Origin: Nocardia nova SH22a
GTDB lineage: Bacteria > Actinomycetota > Actinomycetes > Mycobacteriales > Mycobacteriaceae
DNA: 64,000 nt
Direction: 5' to 3'
NCBI RefSeq assembly: GCF_000523235.1
Contig: NZ_CP006850.1
Location: 5,828,001-5,892,000, forward strand
The notes under the pieces were generated by a model, which saw only the letters and a list, made by a program, of their open reading frames with translations, ran no database searches and was not told the origin of the DNA. This document shows, in pieces, positions 55,085-64,000 of this stretch (positions within the stretch are counted from its first letter, which is position 1; the number at the start of each line of letters is the position of its first letter). A program made the translations under genes and the position numbers.

Positions 55085-55642
55085 ATGAGCGAACCCGGTA
55101 CCGAACCGACCGTCCTGGTGGTGACGTCGCAGACCGGCGTGGAACGCGACGAGCTGGCGGTGCCGCTGAAGCGTCTGCGCGACAACGGGATCCGGGTCAC
55201 GCATGCGGCGCCGGCGCCCGAACCGGTGCAGACCTTCGTCCACGACACCGAGCGCGATACGACCATCGACCCCGACACCACGCTCGCCTCGGTCGTGGTG
55301 AGCGATTTCGACGCGATCGTGATTCCGGGCGGCACGGTCAACGCCGACAAGCTGCGCGTCACGAAGGAGGCCGTCGACCTGGCCCGTGGTTTCGCCGCGG
55401 CCGGTAAGACGGTCGCCGCCATCTGTCACGGGCCGTGGTTGCTGGTGGAGGCGGATCTGATCGAAGGCCGGACGCTGACGTCGTATCCGTCACTGCGGAC
55501 CGATATCGCCAACGCGGGCGGCCAGTGGGTGGACGAGCAGGTGGTGCGGACCGGAGACGACTGGACCCTGATCACCTCCCGCAACCCGGACGACCTCGAC
55601 GCGTTCTGCGCCACGATCACGGCCGAAGTGGGCGCCGGGTGA
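55085..55642 (+). CDS. DJ-1/PfpI-family protein
   Basis: 185 residues from ATG 55085 (GAAGGGAA upstream). Class I glutamine-amidotransferase-like fold with the nucleophile elbow AAICHGPWLL (Cys-His) and Glu in TSQTGVERDEL-type N-terminal region, and FDAIVIPGG. PfpI-type members are proteases, chaperones or glyoxalases/deglycases. Likely stress-related. Confidence 0.87.
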   Translation: MSEPGTEPTVLVVTSQTGVERDELAVPLKRLRDNGIRVTHAAPAPEPVQTFVHDTERDTTIDPDTTLASVVVSDFDAIVIPGGTVNADKLRVTKEAVDLARGFAAAGKTVAAICHGPWLLVEADLIEGRTLTSYPSLRTDIANAGGQWVDEQVVRTGDDWTLITSRNPDDLDAFCATITAEVGAG

Positions 55643-55725
55643 TACGGCGACCCCGCGGATTCCGACGACCCGCGGGCGGCCGCCCCGGACTGCCGCGGCT
55701 GCGATCTGTACCGGCACGCGAGCTG

Positions 55726-55754
55726 ATCCCGCCACCGGAGACCGGTGGCGGGAT
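55726..55754. terminator. Bidirectional hairpin between pfpI-like and fadE20
   Basis: 13-bp perfect arms ATCCCGCCACCGG / CCGGTGGCGGGAT around AGA, between two convergent genes. Confidence 0.8.
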
Positions 55755-55762
55755 GTGTCGGC

Positions 55763-56908
55763 TCAGGCCAGTTTCAGGCTGCGCCCGATGATCTCCTTCA
55801 TGATCTCGGTGGTGCCGCCGTAGATGGTCTGCACGCGCGCGTCCATGTACGCCTTCGCGATCGGGTATTCGCGCATGTAGCCGTAACCACCGTGCAGCTG
55901 CAGGCATTTGGTGATCAGGTCGAGCTGTTCCTCGGTGCTCCACCACTTGGCCATCGCGGCGTCCTCGGCCGACAGCGTGCCCGCGTTGAGCGCCTCGATG
56001 AAGCGGTCGACCAGCACCCGTACCGCGGTGGTCTTCGTGGCCAGCTCGGCCAGGACGAAGCGGGTGTTCTGCTGGGCGCCGATCGGCTTGCCGAACGCCT
56101 TGCGGTCACGCACGTACTGGATCGTGGTGTCCAGGCAGCCCTCCATCGCCGCGGCAGCCATCACGGCGATCGACATCCGTTCCTGCGGCAGGTTCTGCAT
56201 CAGGTGGATGAAGCCCATGCCCTCGGTGCCGAGCAGGTTCTTGGCCGGAACCCGCACATCGGTGAAGCTCAGCTCGGCGGTGTCCTGCGCCTTGAGACCG
56301 ATCTTGTCGAGATTGCGGCCGCGCTCGAATCCGGCCGTCCCGCGTTCGACGACGAGCAGGGAGAAGCCCATCGCGCCCTTCTCGGGATCGGTCTGGGCGA
56401 CCACGATCACGATGTCGGCGTTGATGCCGTTGGTGATGAAGGTCTTGGCGCCGTTGATGACCCAGTCGTCGCCGTCTTTCACCGCGCGGGTCTTGATGCC
56501 CTGCAGATCCGATCCGGTGCCCGGCTCGGTCATGGCGATGGCGGTGATGATCTCACCGGTGCAGAATCCGGGCAGCCAGCGCTGCTTCTGCTCGTCGTTG
56601 GCCAGTTCCAGCAGGTACGGCGCGATGACGTCGTTGTGCAGCGAGAAGCCCAGGCCCGAGTACTGCCCCTTGGTGGTCTCCTCGGTGATCACCGAGTTGT
56701 AGCGGAAGTCCTTCACACCGCCGCCGCCGAACTCCTCCGGCACGGCCATACCGAGGAAGCCCTGCTTACCGGCCTCGAGCCACACGTCCCGGTCCACGAC
56801 TCCGGCTTCTTCCCACCGAGCGTGGTTGGGCGCCACGTGCTGATCCAGAAACTTACGGTAGGACTCCCGGAACAGATCGTGTTCGGGCTCGAAAAGGGTG
56901 CGCTCCAC
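55763..56908 (-). CDS. fadE20: Acyl-CoA dehydrogenase (FadE20-like)
   Basis: 381 residues from GTG 56908 with AGGAGGT upstream. Flavin-dependent dehydrogenase: substrate-domain IAMTEPGTGSDLQGI, FITNGINAD, KIGLKAQDTAEL, catalytic-base region QLHGGYGYMREYPIAKAYMD and C-terminal YGGTTEIMKEIIGR. FAD contacts are intact. In M. tuberculosis fadE20 sits next to hflX, as here one gene away. Acts on an acyl-CoA in beta-oxidation or lipid metabolism; substrate length unknown. Confidence 0.9.
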   Translation of the reverse strand: MERTLFEPEHDLFRESYRKFLDQHVAPNHARWEEAGVVDRDVWLEAGKQGFLGMAVPEEFGGGGVKDFRYNSVITEETTKGQYSGLGFSLHNDVIAPYLLELANDEQKQRWLPGFCTGEIITAIAMTEPGTGSDLQGIKTRAVKDGDDWVINGAKTFITNGINADIVIVVAQTDPEKGAMGFSLLVVERGTAGFERGRNLDKIGLKAQDTAELSFTDVRVPAKNLLGTEGMGFIHLMQNLPQERMSIAVMAAAAMEGCLDTTIQYVRDRKAFGKPIGAQQNTRFVLAELATKTTAVRVLVDRFIEALNAGTLSAEDAAMAKWWSTEEQLDLITKCLQLHGGYGYMREYPIAKAYMDARVQTIYGGTTEIMKEIIGRSLKLA

Positions 56909-56928
56909 GCCAACCTCCTAGTGACCAC

Positions 56929-56949
56929 AGTGGCAACTCGCCTGCCACT
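56929..56949. promoter_or_regulatory. Operator-like dyad upstream of fadE20
   Basis: AGTGGCA-ACTCGCC-TGCCACT: perfect 7-bp arms, 7-base spacer, 21 bases before the fadE20 start. Could be a TetR/GntR-type site. Confidence 0.5.
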
Positions 56950-57061
56950 ACGGTACCCGGAACGGGAATCGTCGTTCACTTCAGATCCGAAAAAACTCCC
57001 TCGCCTGTGCAGAAAGCCTGGTGCGGGCAATTCGGATGACCCTGAACCCGGGTAAACCTGA

Positions 57062-57943
57062 TCAGATTCCGACGGCGCCTCGCACCCGTCCCCAGAGGGT
57101 GCGGCCGCGGTCGCGGTCACGTTCGGCCAGCAGGTGGGTGATCTCCTCTTCGACCGCCTTGCGGACCACACGCTGCAATTCGGTCGCGGCGGCGTCGAGA
57201 TCCGGGGCGTCACGCCACGGGGTGGTCTCGATGGGGGCGCCGATCGAGTAGTAGAACCGTTCGGGCCGGGGCAGGACGGTCGGGCCGACACCGCGCATCA
57301 GCGGCGGGGTCAGATTGCCACGGATCCCCAGCGCTTCGACGGTCCACCGCAGCGGGCTCATCACCGGATGATCGCCGTCGAACACCACATCGAAGACATC
57401 GTCGGCGCCGATCATCGCGGTGGGCAGGATCGGGACACCCGATTCGATCGCCATCCGGGCGAACCCGGTGCGCCCCTCCCACTCGAGCTGGTACTTCGCC
57501 CTGTTGTGGCGCATGGCCTCGCGACCACCGCCGGGGAAGACGATCACCGCCTCACCGTGATCGAGCAGGGTGCGGCAGTTGTCGCGGGAACCGCGGACAC
57601 TGCCGATCCGGTGCACCATCTCGCGGACCGGCGGCACCCGCATGAGCACGTTCTCGGCCAGGCCCCGCACGACGCGGCCGGTGCGGTGATAGATCTCGTG
57701 CACCAGCAGCGGGGCGTCGACACCGCCGAGCAGGGTGTGGTTGCCCACCAGCATGACCGGGCCGCTGTCCGGCAGGTTGTCCAGACCGTGGAAGACCGGA
57801 CTGTTCCACCACCGGACGGGCATCGAGAGCGCGTCGAAGAACCGCAGGTCGAGTGCGGGCACCCGCATATGCAACGGCGCCCCGTCACTCAGCGCCGCCG
57901 ACGGCCGCTCGGTGGTGGTATCGACAGCGTCGTTCCCGGACAT
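57062..57943 (-). CDS. Lysophospholipid/diacylglycerol acyltransferase-family protein
   Basis: 293 residues from ATG 57943, AGGAGGG upstream. PlsC-like fold with acceptor motif LVGNHTLLGGVDAPLL (an NH-x6-D form rather than NHx4D), IVFPGGGREAMR, VPILPTAMIGADD. This N-H-T-L-G type resembles the mono/diacylglycerol-acyltransferase group. Peripheral membrane enzyme; donor acyl-CoA. Lies between fadE20 and hflX. Confidence 0.83.
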   Translation of the reverse strand: MSGNDAVDTTTERPSAALSDGAPLHMRVPALDLRFFDALSMPVRWWNSPVFHGLDNLPDSGPVMLVGNHTLLGGVDAPLLVHEIYHRTGRVVRGLAENVLMRVPPVREMVHRIGSVRGSRDNCRTLLDHGEAVIVFPGGGREAMRHNRAKYQLEWEGRTGFARMAIESGVPILPTAMIGADDVFDVVFDGDHPVMSPLRWTVEALGIRGNLTPPLMRGVGPTVLPRPERFYYSIGAPIETTPWRDAPDLDAAATELQRVVRKAVEEEITHLLAERDRDRGRTLWGRVRGAVGI

Positions 57944-58008
57944 CGCACCCTCCTGCAGCCGTTGCCGGGGACAGAGGTCCACCGGAAACGGCTGTGACAC
58001 ACAGACTT

Positions 58009-59607
58009 CTACAGTTGGTGCGAAGGCCCCGCTGCTTCCGCACCGCTGACGGTGCTCGCGTGCGCGTACTGCGACAGGGTCGGCGCCAGAGCCCGGGGAA
58101 CCCGGGCCCGCACCCGGGTGCCGCCTTCCTCGTGCGAGGAGCTGATGATGCGGCCGTCGGAGTGGATGCGCGCGAGCAGATCACCGCGAGTGTACGGGAG
58201 AAGGACGCTCACTTCGACATCGAGCCCGCCCAGGATCTCGGCCAGACGCGCCCGTAACTTGTCGATTCCGCGTCCGGTCCGGGCAGAGACGAAGATCGCG
58301 CCGGGCAGTTGAGCGCGCAGCTGGGCCAGGGCGGTCGGGTCGAGCGCGTCGATCTTGTTCACCACGAGCAACTCCGGCGGCGCGGTCGCGCCCTGTTCCC
58401 GCAGGACGTCGGTGACCACCTCGCGCACCGCCTTGATCTGCTGGTCGGGCAGCGCGTCGGAACCGTCGACCACGTGCAGCAGCAGATCGGCGCCGGTGAC
58501 CTCCTCCAGGGTCGACCGGAACGCCTCCACCAGCTGGGTGGGCAGGTGCCGGACGAAACCGACGGTGTCGGTGAACACGACCTCCCGGCCGTCGTCGAGC
58601 GCGGCCCGGCGGGTGGTCGGATCCAGAGTCGCGAACAGCGCGTCCTGCACCAGGATTCCGGCGCCGGTCAGCGCGTTCATCAGACTCGATTTTCCGGCGT
58701 TGGTGTAGCCGACGATCGCCACCGACGGAATGCCGCTGGACGTGCGCCGCGACCGCTTGGTGTCGCGTGCGGTCTTCATCTCCTTGATCTCGCGGCGCAG
58801 CTTGGACATGCGCTCGCGAATCCGGCGGCGATCGGTCTCGATCTTGGTCTCACCGGGACCGCGGGTACCCACGCCGCCGCCGGCGCCACCGGCCCGGCCA
58901 CCGGCCTGCCGTGACATCGACTCACCCCAGCCGCGCAGCCGCGGCAGCATGTACTCCATCTGGGCCAGCGACACCTGCGCCTTGCCCTCGCGCGAGGTGG
59001 CGTGCTGGGCGAAGATGTCCAAGATCAGCGCGGTGCGGTCGATGACCTTCACCTTCACGACCTTCTCCAGCGCGGTGAGCTGCGCGGGCGTCAGTTCACC
59101 GTCGCAGATCACCGTATCGGCGCCGGTGCCGAGCACGACCGTACGCAGTTCGTCGGCCTTGCCGGAACCGATGTAGGTGGCCGGATCGGGTTTGTCGCGG
59201 CGCTGGATCAGCGCGTCGAGCACCTGCGACCCGGCGGTCTCGGCGAGAGCGGCCAGTTCGGCCATACTCGCGTCGGCCTGCGCGGCGCTGCCCTCGGTCC
59301 AGACTCCGACCAGGACGACACGCTCCAGTCGCAGCTGCCGGTATTCGACCTCGGTGACATCGGTGAGCTCGGTGGACAGACCCGCCACTCGGCGCAGCGC
59401 ACTGCGCTCGTCGAGCTGCAGTTCGCCGACGGTGGGTGCGGCCGACCAGCCGGCACGCGCGTCGCCGTACTCGACATCGTCGTCGTAGTCGCTCACACCG
59501 ATGTCGATATCGTCGTCGCCGATGCTGTAGTCCTGGTCCACGTAGCCGTCACCGTCCGAATCGAGCTGCTCGATCGGCGTGAATTCGTACGTCTCTGATT
59601 TCCTCAT
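58009..59607 (-). CDS. hflX: GTPase HflX
   Basis: 532 residues from ATG 59607. Acidic disordered N-terminus (~60 residues, Asp-rich), then the HflX domain (YIGSGKADELRTVV, ATSREGKAQVSLAQMEYM, GPGETKIETDRRRIRER), then a G domain: G1 GYTNAGKSSL, G3 DTVGF, G4 NKID, G5 SARTGRG. Splits stalled or hibernating ribosomes in bacteria and aids recovery from heat shock and antibiotics. Confidence 0.96.
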   Translation of the reverse strand: MRKSETYEFTPIEQLDSDGDGYVDQDYSIGDDDIDIGVSDYDDDVEYGDARAGWSAAPTVGELQLDERSALRRVAGLSTELTDVTEVEYRQLRLERVVLVGVWTEGSAAQADASMAELAALAETAGSQVLDALIQRRDKPDPATYIGSGKADELRTVVLGTGADTVICDGELTPAQLTALEKVVKVKVIDRTALILDIFAQHATSREGKAQVSLAQMEYMLPRLRGWGESMSRQAGGRAGGAGGGVGTRGPGETKIETDRRRIRERMSKLRREIKEMKTARDTKRSRRTSSGIPSVAIVGYTNAGKSSLMNALTGAGILVQDALFATLDPTTRRAALDDGREVVFTDTVGFVRHLPTQLVEAFRSTLEEVTGADLLLHVVDGSDALPDQQIKAVREVVTDVLREQGATAPPELLVVNKIDALDPTALAQLRAQLPGAIFVSARTGRGIDKLRARLAEILGGLDVEVSVLLPYTRGDLLARIHSDGRIISSSHEEGGTRVRARVPRALAPTLSQYAHASTVSGAEAAGPSHQL

Positions 59608-59682
59608 ACACCTCCATGCTCCCACGCGACAACCGCCCGGCGCACTCGGTTATTTCCCCCACCGCGCAGCTCACACCGGCAT

Positions 59683-60597
59683 TCAGGCTCCCGGCCACCA
59701 GGCGCCGGCGAGACGCCCCGAGCCGACGAGCACCGAAGGGCCGCGCAGCCACGCCCGCCCCCGCTCGATGCCGACGGTGACCGCACCGCCGGGCACCCGC
59801 ACCCGTACCTGCGCGGACTCCGCGACCGGGGACACGCCCGCGTGGGTCAGCGCCGCCGCCGCGGCCGCGACCGTCCCGGTTCCGCAGGAGCGGGTCTCGC
59901 CGACGCCGCGTTCGTAGACGCGCATATCGACCGCGCCGTCGTCGTCGAGCGCGGTCAGGATCTCCACGTTCACCCCGTGCGGGAACAGTTCGGGATCGAA
60001 TCCGGGCGGCACGCCGAGATCCAGTGCGGCCAGTCCGTCGGCCGTGAGCGCGGGATCCACGCAGGCCAGATGCGGATTGCCGACATCGACCCCGATTCCG
60101 GGCAGGGCGCTGCCGGCCACGGTGGCGGTGGAATCACCGAGCAGCCGGACATCGCCCATGTCGACGGTGACCTCACCGTTCACCGCGTCGAAGGAATGGA
60201 CCACGACAGCCCGCGCACCGGAGCGGGTGCCGACGACGAATTCCGGATCGCGCTGCAGACCGGTGGCCAGCAGATAGTGGGCGAACACCCGCACACCGTT
60301 GCCGCACATCTCCGCGATCGAACCATCGGCGTTGCGGTAGTCCATGAACCAGTCGTCGCCGGAGACTCCCTCCGGGAGGGCGGCCAGTTCCCCGCCCGCC
60401 ACGAGCTGCCCGGCACGGACCACCCGCAGGACGCCGTCTCCGCCGATGCCCTGACGACGGTCGCACAGGACCGCCACCGCGGCGGGCTCGAGGCGCAGCC
60501 GGGCATCGGGGTCGGGCAGTACGACGAAGTCGTTCTGGGTCCCGTGGCCCTTGCTGAATTCGATATCAGCCGGACCGGAAGCCGCCTGCTCGCTCAT
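59683..60597 (-). CDS. dapF: Diaminopimelate epimerase
   Basis: 304 residues from ATG 60597 (GGAGGA upstream; earlier in-frame starts are less family-like). Converts LL- to meso-diaminopimelate for lysine and peptidoglycan. Both catalytic cysteines are present in [15 protein letters not shown] and [14 protein letters not shown]; substrate loop [15 protein letters not shown]. Essential in mycolata because of meso-DAP cell walls. Confidence 0.96.
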   Translation of the reverse strand: MSEQAASGPADIEFSKGHGTQNDFVVLPDPDARLRLEPAAVAVLCDRRQGIGGDGVLRVVRAGQLVAGGELAALPEGVSGDDWFMDYRNADGSIAEMCGNGVRVFAHYLLATGLQRDPEFVVGTRSGARAVVVHSFDAVNGEVTVDMGDVRLLGDSTATVAGSALPGIGVDVGNPHLACVDPALTADGLAALDLGVPPGFDPELFPHGVNVEILTALDDDGAVDMRVYERGVGETRSCGTGTVAAAAAALTHAGVSPVAESAQVRVRVPGGAVTVGIERGRAWLRGPSVLVGSGRLAGAWWPGA

Positions 60598-60859
60598 CGG
60601 TGTCCATCCTCCACGCTGTCGCTGCTCCGCCCGTCCCGTGTCCTGGTTCGCGCCCTGTTCAACACCCGGCGCGGCCGATTTCGTCCGGCCCGATCGGGCG
60701 GCGCCGATCACAGCCGCGGCCCGAAACCGTCCGTGCGCACCATGATCGTCGCATCCGGCGCGAACACTCGGCCGCTCGCCTCGGCGGACCGTCCGACGGC
60801 CGACGCGATTCGTCGCGCCGGATCACGAGCCCGATGATCGTCGCTTCCACTGCCGCCGG

Positions 60860-61771
60860 TCACTCCGCGGTGGAGATCACCTGTGCCAGTGCCGAATCCA
60901 GCAGCCGCGGATCGGCGCCGTCGACCCATCGCACCCGGGGATCGCGGCGGAACCACGATCGCTGCCTGCGCACGTAACGGCGGGTGCCGATCAGGGTCCG
61001 TTCGCGGGCGTGGTCGAGATCGCACTCCCCGTCGAGATATTCCAGCACCTGGGCGTATCCGATGGCCCGGCGCGCGGTCAGCCCGTCTCGCAGGCCGCGG
61101 CCGATCAGCTCCCACACCTCCTCCACGAAGCCCTGGTCGAACATGGTCGCGGTGCGCAGCTCGATGCGGGCGTCGAGTTCGGCCGTGTCGCGATCGACAC
61201 CGAGGATGGTGGTGTTCCAGCGTGGTGTGCCGCGTTGCGGCTGCGAGGCGGCGAACGGGCGCCCGGTCAGTTCCACGACCTCTAGCGCGCGCACGATCCG
61301 GCGGCCGTCGGTCGGCAGAATCGTCCGCGCCGCAACGGGATCGGCCGATCGCAGGGCCGCGTGCACCGCGTCCACCCCCTCGGCCTCCAGTACCGCTTCC
61401 CACTTCGCCCGCACCCGGATGTCGGTGGCGGGGAACTCCCAGTCGTCCAGCAGTGCCTGGACGTACATCATGGAGCCGCCGACGATCACCGGCACCCGGC
61501 CACGCGCACGAATGTCCTCCACATCCGCGCGCGCCGCGCTCTGATAGGCGGCGACCGTGGCGGTTTCGGTCACCTCCAGCACGTCCAGTTGATGGTGCGG
61601 GATCCCGCGGCGGCGCTGCGGCGGCAGCTTCGCGGTGCCGATATCCATCCCGCGGTACAGCTGCATGGCATCGATGTTGACGATCTCACCGTCGAGGCGC
61701 TGCGCCAATTCCAATGCCAGATCGGACTTTCCGGTGGCGGTCGGGCCGATGACGGCGATCGGCGCGATCAT
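60860..61771 (-). CDS. miaA: tRNA dimethylallyltransferase MiaA
   Basis: 303 residues from ATG 61771, overlapping the next upstream gene's stop by 4 bases. P-loop [78 protein letters not shown]. Adds dimethylallyl to A37 of tRNAs reading U-starting codons. A 262-base gap with no clear gene separates it from dapF. Confidence 0.96.
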   Translation of the reverse strand: MIAPIAVIGPTATGKSDLALELAQRLDGEIVNIDAMQLYRGMDIGTAKLPPQRRRGIPHHQLDVLEVTETATVAAYQSAARADVEDIRARGRVPVIVGGSMMYVQALLDDWEFPATDIRVRAKWEAVLEAEGVDAVHAALRSADPVAARTILPTDGRRIVRALEVVELTGRPFAASQPQRGTPRWNTTILGVDRDTAELDARIELRTATMFDQGFVEEVWELIGRGLRDGLTARRAIGYAQVLEYLDGECDLDHARERTLIGTRRYVRRQRSWFRRDPRVRWVDGADPRLLDSALAQVISTAE

Positions 61772-62538
61772 CGCGCACCGTCCGGATACCACAGCGAGAC
61801 GTGGTAGCCGACCCCGAAAGGCGCTCCCCGATAGAGGGTTTCGACCTTCGGATCCGCGTCGTCACCGTCGAACAGCCCCGCCAGGACCTGAAATCCGGGA
61901 CGACCGGCGATCTCGAGCTCGGCACACAAGCCCGGATCCAGCGCGCCCAGCGCCGCGCGGTCACCGGCGTCCAGGGCCGAGTCCACACCGCTCTGATACT
62001 CCTCGGCCCGCGGATCCAGATATCCGGGCGAGGTCGTGGTCAGGGTCGCGGCGCCGTCGGCGACGACCAGCACGGCCTGCGGTTCCGGATCGGCATCCAG
62101 CCGGGCCCGCAGCCGCGCACCGGCGTCCCGGCAGTGGCTCGGGTCGGCGGCCGGGTCGATCGGCAGAGCCCGCGCGTCGATCTGGCCCGGCCCGTCCCCG
62201 TCCGCGGCGATCCGGCCGCGCAGCCAGGCGCCGACCAGCAGCGACGTCGGCCACGCCGGATCGAGCACGCCCTCGGTGTCCGCCGCCGACAGTCCCACCC
62301 GCACATCGGCCCCGTAGCCACGGAAGCTGCCCGTCCCGCCCGGCGCGGGCTCGGGTCCCGCACCGACGATCGTCCACCGCCGGGCCTGTTCGCCCAGAAT
62401 CCGCCCGGCCCGCAGCACCGCCGACCGCAGCGGCGGCACCTGCGTCGCGGGATGGGCCGGGTCGGTCAGCGCCGTTCCACCGGCCAGTTCGGGGACCAGC
62501 ACGAGTGGTGAGGGAATCAACGCGGCGACACGAAACAC
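61768..62538 (-). CDS. Class III extradiol dioxygenase-like protein (Rv2728c-like)
   Basis: 256 residues. N-terminus [20 protein letters not shown], then [26 protein letters not shown] and a C-terminal [15 protein letters not shown]. The fold is LigB-like, but I see few of the usual His iron ligands, so it is probably not an active dioxygenase. Mycobacteria have the same gene next to miaA (Rv2728c), function unknown. Translationally coupled to miaA (ATGA). Confidence 0.78.
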   Translation of the reverse strand: MFRVAALIPSPLVLVPELAGGTALTDPAHPATQVPPLRSAVLRAGRILGEQARRWTIVGAGPEPAPGGTGSFRGYGADVRVGLSAADTEGVLDPAWPTSLLVGAWLRGRIAADGDGPGQIDARALPIDPAADPSHCRDAGARLRARLDADPEPQAVLVVADGAATLTTTSPGYLDPRAEEYQSGVDSALDAGDRAALGALDPGLCAELEIAGRPGFQVLAGLFDGDDADPKVETLYRGAPFGVGYHVSLWYPDGAR

Positions 62539-62700
62539 TCGTCAACCGTAGCGGCCGCGATCGGCAGCCCCACCACTCACAGCTTTCACTCGCTGCACGC
62601 CACCGTCCATAAGAGAGGGCAAATCTGGCTATTGGCTGGTTGAATGGGATCTGCTAAGGCGTAACCAGGCAGCCGTGACGCGCGGCAGGGATGAGGAGCG

Positions 62701-64000
62701 ATGACCGACAACAGCGGTACCGAGAAGGCAGTGCGCCCGGAAACCGGCGCTTCGCAGCGGTCCAGCGATCACGTCGCCGAGCCCGCGACCCCGGCCGCGC
62801 CCAAGCCCGGCGGCGAGCCACGTCCAGCGGGAGTACCCAAGCCCAAGGCGCCCAAACCCGGCGCGGCCGCGGGTGCTCCGAAGGGATCCGCACCGGCCGC
62901 GAAGGCGCCCAAGCCCAGCGCGGCCGCCCATCACGTCAAACCCGCTCCGGTTCCCGGCCCGGCCCAGGAGCACCCGCATCCGGTGGTCGTCCCGACGGTC
63001 ACCGATCCCAGCGAGTGGGGCCGCGTCGACGAGGACGGCACCGCCTGGGTGAAGACCGCCGACGGCGAGCGCGAGATCGGATCGTGGCAGGCCGGTGACG
63101 CGGCCGAGGGACTCGCTCATTTCGGGCGGCGCTTCGATGATCTGGCCACCGAGGTGGCCCTGCTCGAGGCCCGGCTGGCGGCCGGAACGGACGCCCGCAA
63201 GACCAAGGCCGCCGCGCTGGCGCTGGCCGAGTCGCTGCCCACCGCCGCGGTCATCGGCGATGTCGACGGCCTGGCGCAGCGGTTGCAGGCGATCGTCGAG
63301 CACTCCGACGAGGCGGCCGCACACGCCAAGGAGGAGAAGGAACGCACCCGCCACGAGCACACCGAGCGCAAGGAAGCGCTGTGCGCGGAGGCCGAGCAGA
63401 TCGCCACCGATTCCACCCAGTGGAAGGTGGCCGGCGACCGGTTGCGCGAAATCCTCGACGAGTGGAAATCCATCCGCGGGGTGGATCGCAAGGTCGACGA
63501 TGCGCTGTGGCGGCGTTTCTCCAAGGCCCGCGAGGCGTTCAACCGGCGCCGGGGCGCGCATTTCGCCGAACTCGATCGCGAGCGCGCGGCCGCCAAGGGC
63601 CGCAAGGAGGATCTGTGCGTGCGCGCCGAGGAACTGTCGGACTCCACCGACTGGGTCGGCACCGCCGCGATCTTCCGTGATCTGCTGACCGAGTGGAAGG
63701 CCGCCGGGCGCGCGCCGCGGGAGGCCGACGAGCAGCTGTGGCGGCGGTTCAAGGCCGCCCAGGACGTGTTCTTCGCCGCCCGCAATGCCGCCGCCTCGGA
63801 GCGAGACGCCGAATTCGGTGAGAACGCCACCGCCAAGGAGGAACTGCTGCGCAGCTACGAGGACCGGATCCCGGAGCGGATCGAATCCGATTCCGCCACA
63901 CTGGATTCCGCGCGCGCGGCACTGCGCGAACTGCAGGAACGCTGGGACGCGATCGGCAAGGTCCCGCGCGAGCGCATGCACGAACTCGAGGGCCGGCTGC
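62701..64000 (+). CDS. DUF349 coiled-coil protein (Rv2731-like), 3' truncated
   Basis: Runs off the window. ATG 62701 follows AGGAG at 5 bases. N-terminal ~100 residues are Ala/Pro/Lys-rich and repetitive ([18 protein letters not shown]). After that: [20 protein letters not shown] and successive DUF349 helical repeats ([56 protein letters not shown]), with charged heptad stretches. Found next to the miaA region in mycobacteria. Function unknown. An antisense ORF (62629-63981) is an artefact. Confidence 0.88.
   Translation, partial: MTDNSGTEKAVRPETGASQRSSDHVAEPATPAAPKPGGEPRPAGVPKPKAPKPGAAAGAPKGSAPAAKAPKPSAAAHHVKPAPVPGPAQEHPHPVVVPTVTDPSEWGRVDEDGTAWVKTADGEREIGSWQAGDAAEGLAHFGRRFDDLATEVALLEARLAAGTDARKTKAAALALAESLPTAAVIGDVDGLAQRLQAIVEHSDEAAAHAKEEKERTRHEHTERKEALCAEAEQIATDSTQWKVAGDRLREILDEWKSIRGVDRKVDDALWRRFSKAREAFNRRRGAHFAELDRERAAAKGRKEDLCVRAEELSDSTDWVGTAAIFRDLLTEWKAAGRAPREADEQLWRRFKAAQDVFFAARNAAASERDAEFGENATAKEELLRSYEDRIPERIESDSATLDSARAALRELQERWDAIGKVPRERMHELEGRL

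Noticed and set aside
60598..60859. Possible small gene between dapF and miaA
   Set aside because: The only frame (60659-60850, minus) is Arg/Cys-rich without a ribosome-binding site.
62629..63981. 450-codon minus-strand ORF at the window end
   Set aside because: Antisense of the truncated DUF349 gene, which has a Shine-Dalgarno and domain repeats.

Overview
The window is high-GC actinobacterial chromosome, most likely Nocardia or a close mycolic-acid-containing relative. Evidence: nearly every gene has G/C at third codon positions and GTG starts are common; there is an antigen-85-like secreted esterase; and the gene order follows a block I know from Mycobacterium tuberculosis (sigB, ideR, a PAC2-family gene, a short phzF-like gene, nrdR, a LysM gene, lexA, fadE20, hflX, dapF, miaA, an extradiol-dioxygenase-like gene, and a DUF349 coiled-coil gene). 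That order is recalled from memory, not from a search. I see no rRNA, tRNA, insertion sequence or CRISPR array.

Layout. 1-9.4 kb: 3' end of sigB; a minus-strand operon acuC-pat-ppc (lysine deacetylase, acyltransferase, PEP carboxylase); then ideR and galE. 9.4-16 kb: DUF4192 protein, lipoprotein, PAC2 protein, DUF3516 helicase. 16.2-18.6 kb: a two-gene polyamine operon made of an ornithine-decarboxylase-type enzyme and a fused AdoMet decarboxylase/spermidine synthase. 18.7-26.1 kb: gamma-glutamylcyclotransferase-like protein, metallo-beta-lactamase-fold hydrolase, the divergent oxyR / ahpC-ahpD peroxide-defence locus, phzF-like gene, DUF5134 membrane protein, class III aminotransferase. 26.2-32.5 kb: hrpA, nrdR, LysM gene and lexA, the last two divergent across tandem SOS boxes.

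32.5-55.6 kb separates lexA from fadE20 and is mostly accessory: CtaG-like protein, zinc-type CDF exporter, Lsr2, a GGDEF protein coupled to a DUF574 methyltransferase, antigen-85-like esterase, an SRPBCC-adenylation fusion, a PucR regulator with striking G-poor codon use facing a truncated paralogue of its own N-terminal region, an XRE(DUF5753)-DUF574-DUF397 trio, and a tight four-gene cassette (46.3-51.1 kb) that I believe matches the uncharacterised Streptomyces SCO2524-2523-2522-2521 families. This cassette, with its altered P-loop ATPase and a facing membrane protein with a channel-like tail, is the best candidate here for an undescribed system. PAP2/TetR, divergent around a 27-bp palindrome, and three small genes close the region.

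55.7-64 kb returns to the conserved block: fadE20, an acyltransferase, hflX, dapF, miaA, the dioxygenase-like gene, and a DUF349 protein cut by the window end.

Together the window holds stress and metal regulators (SigB, IdeR, OxyR, LexA, NrdR), acetylation control, polyamine synthesis, and an Actinobacteria-specific regulatory island.
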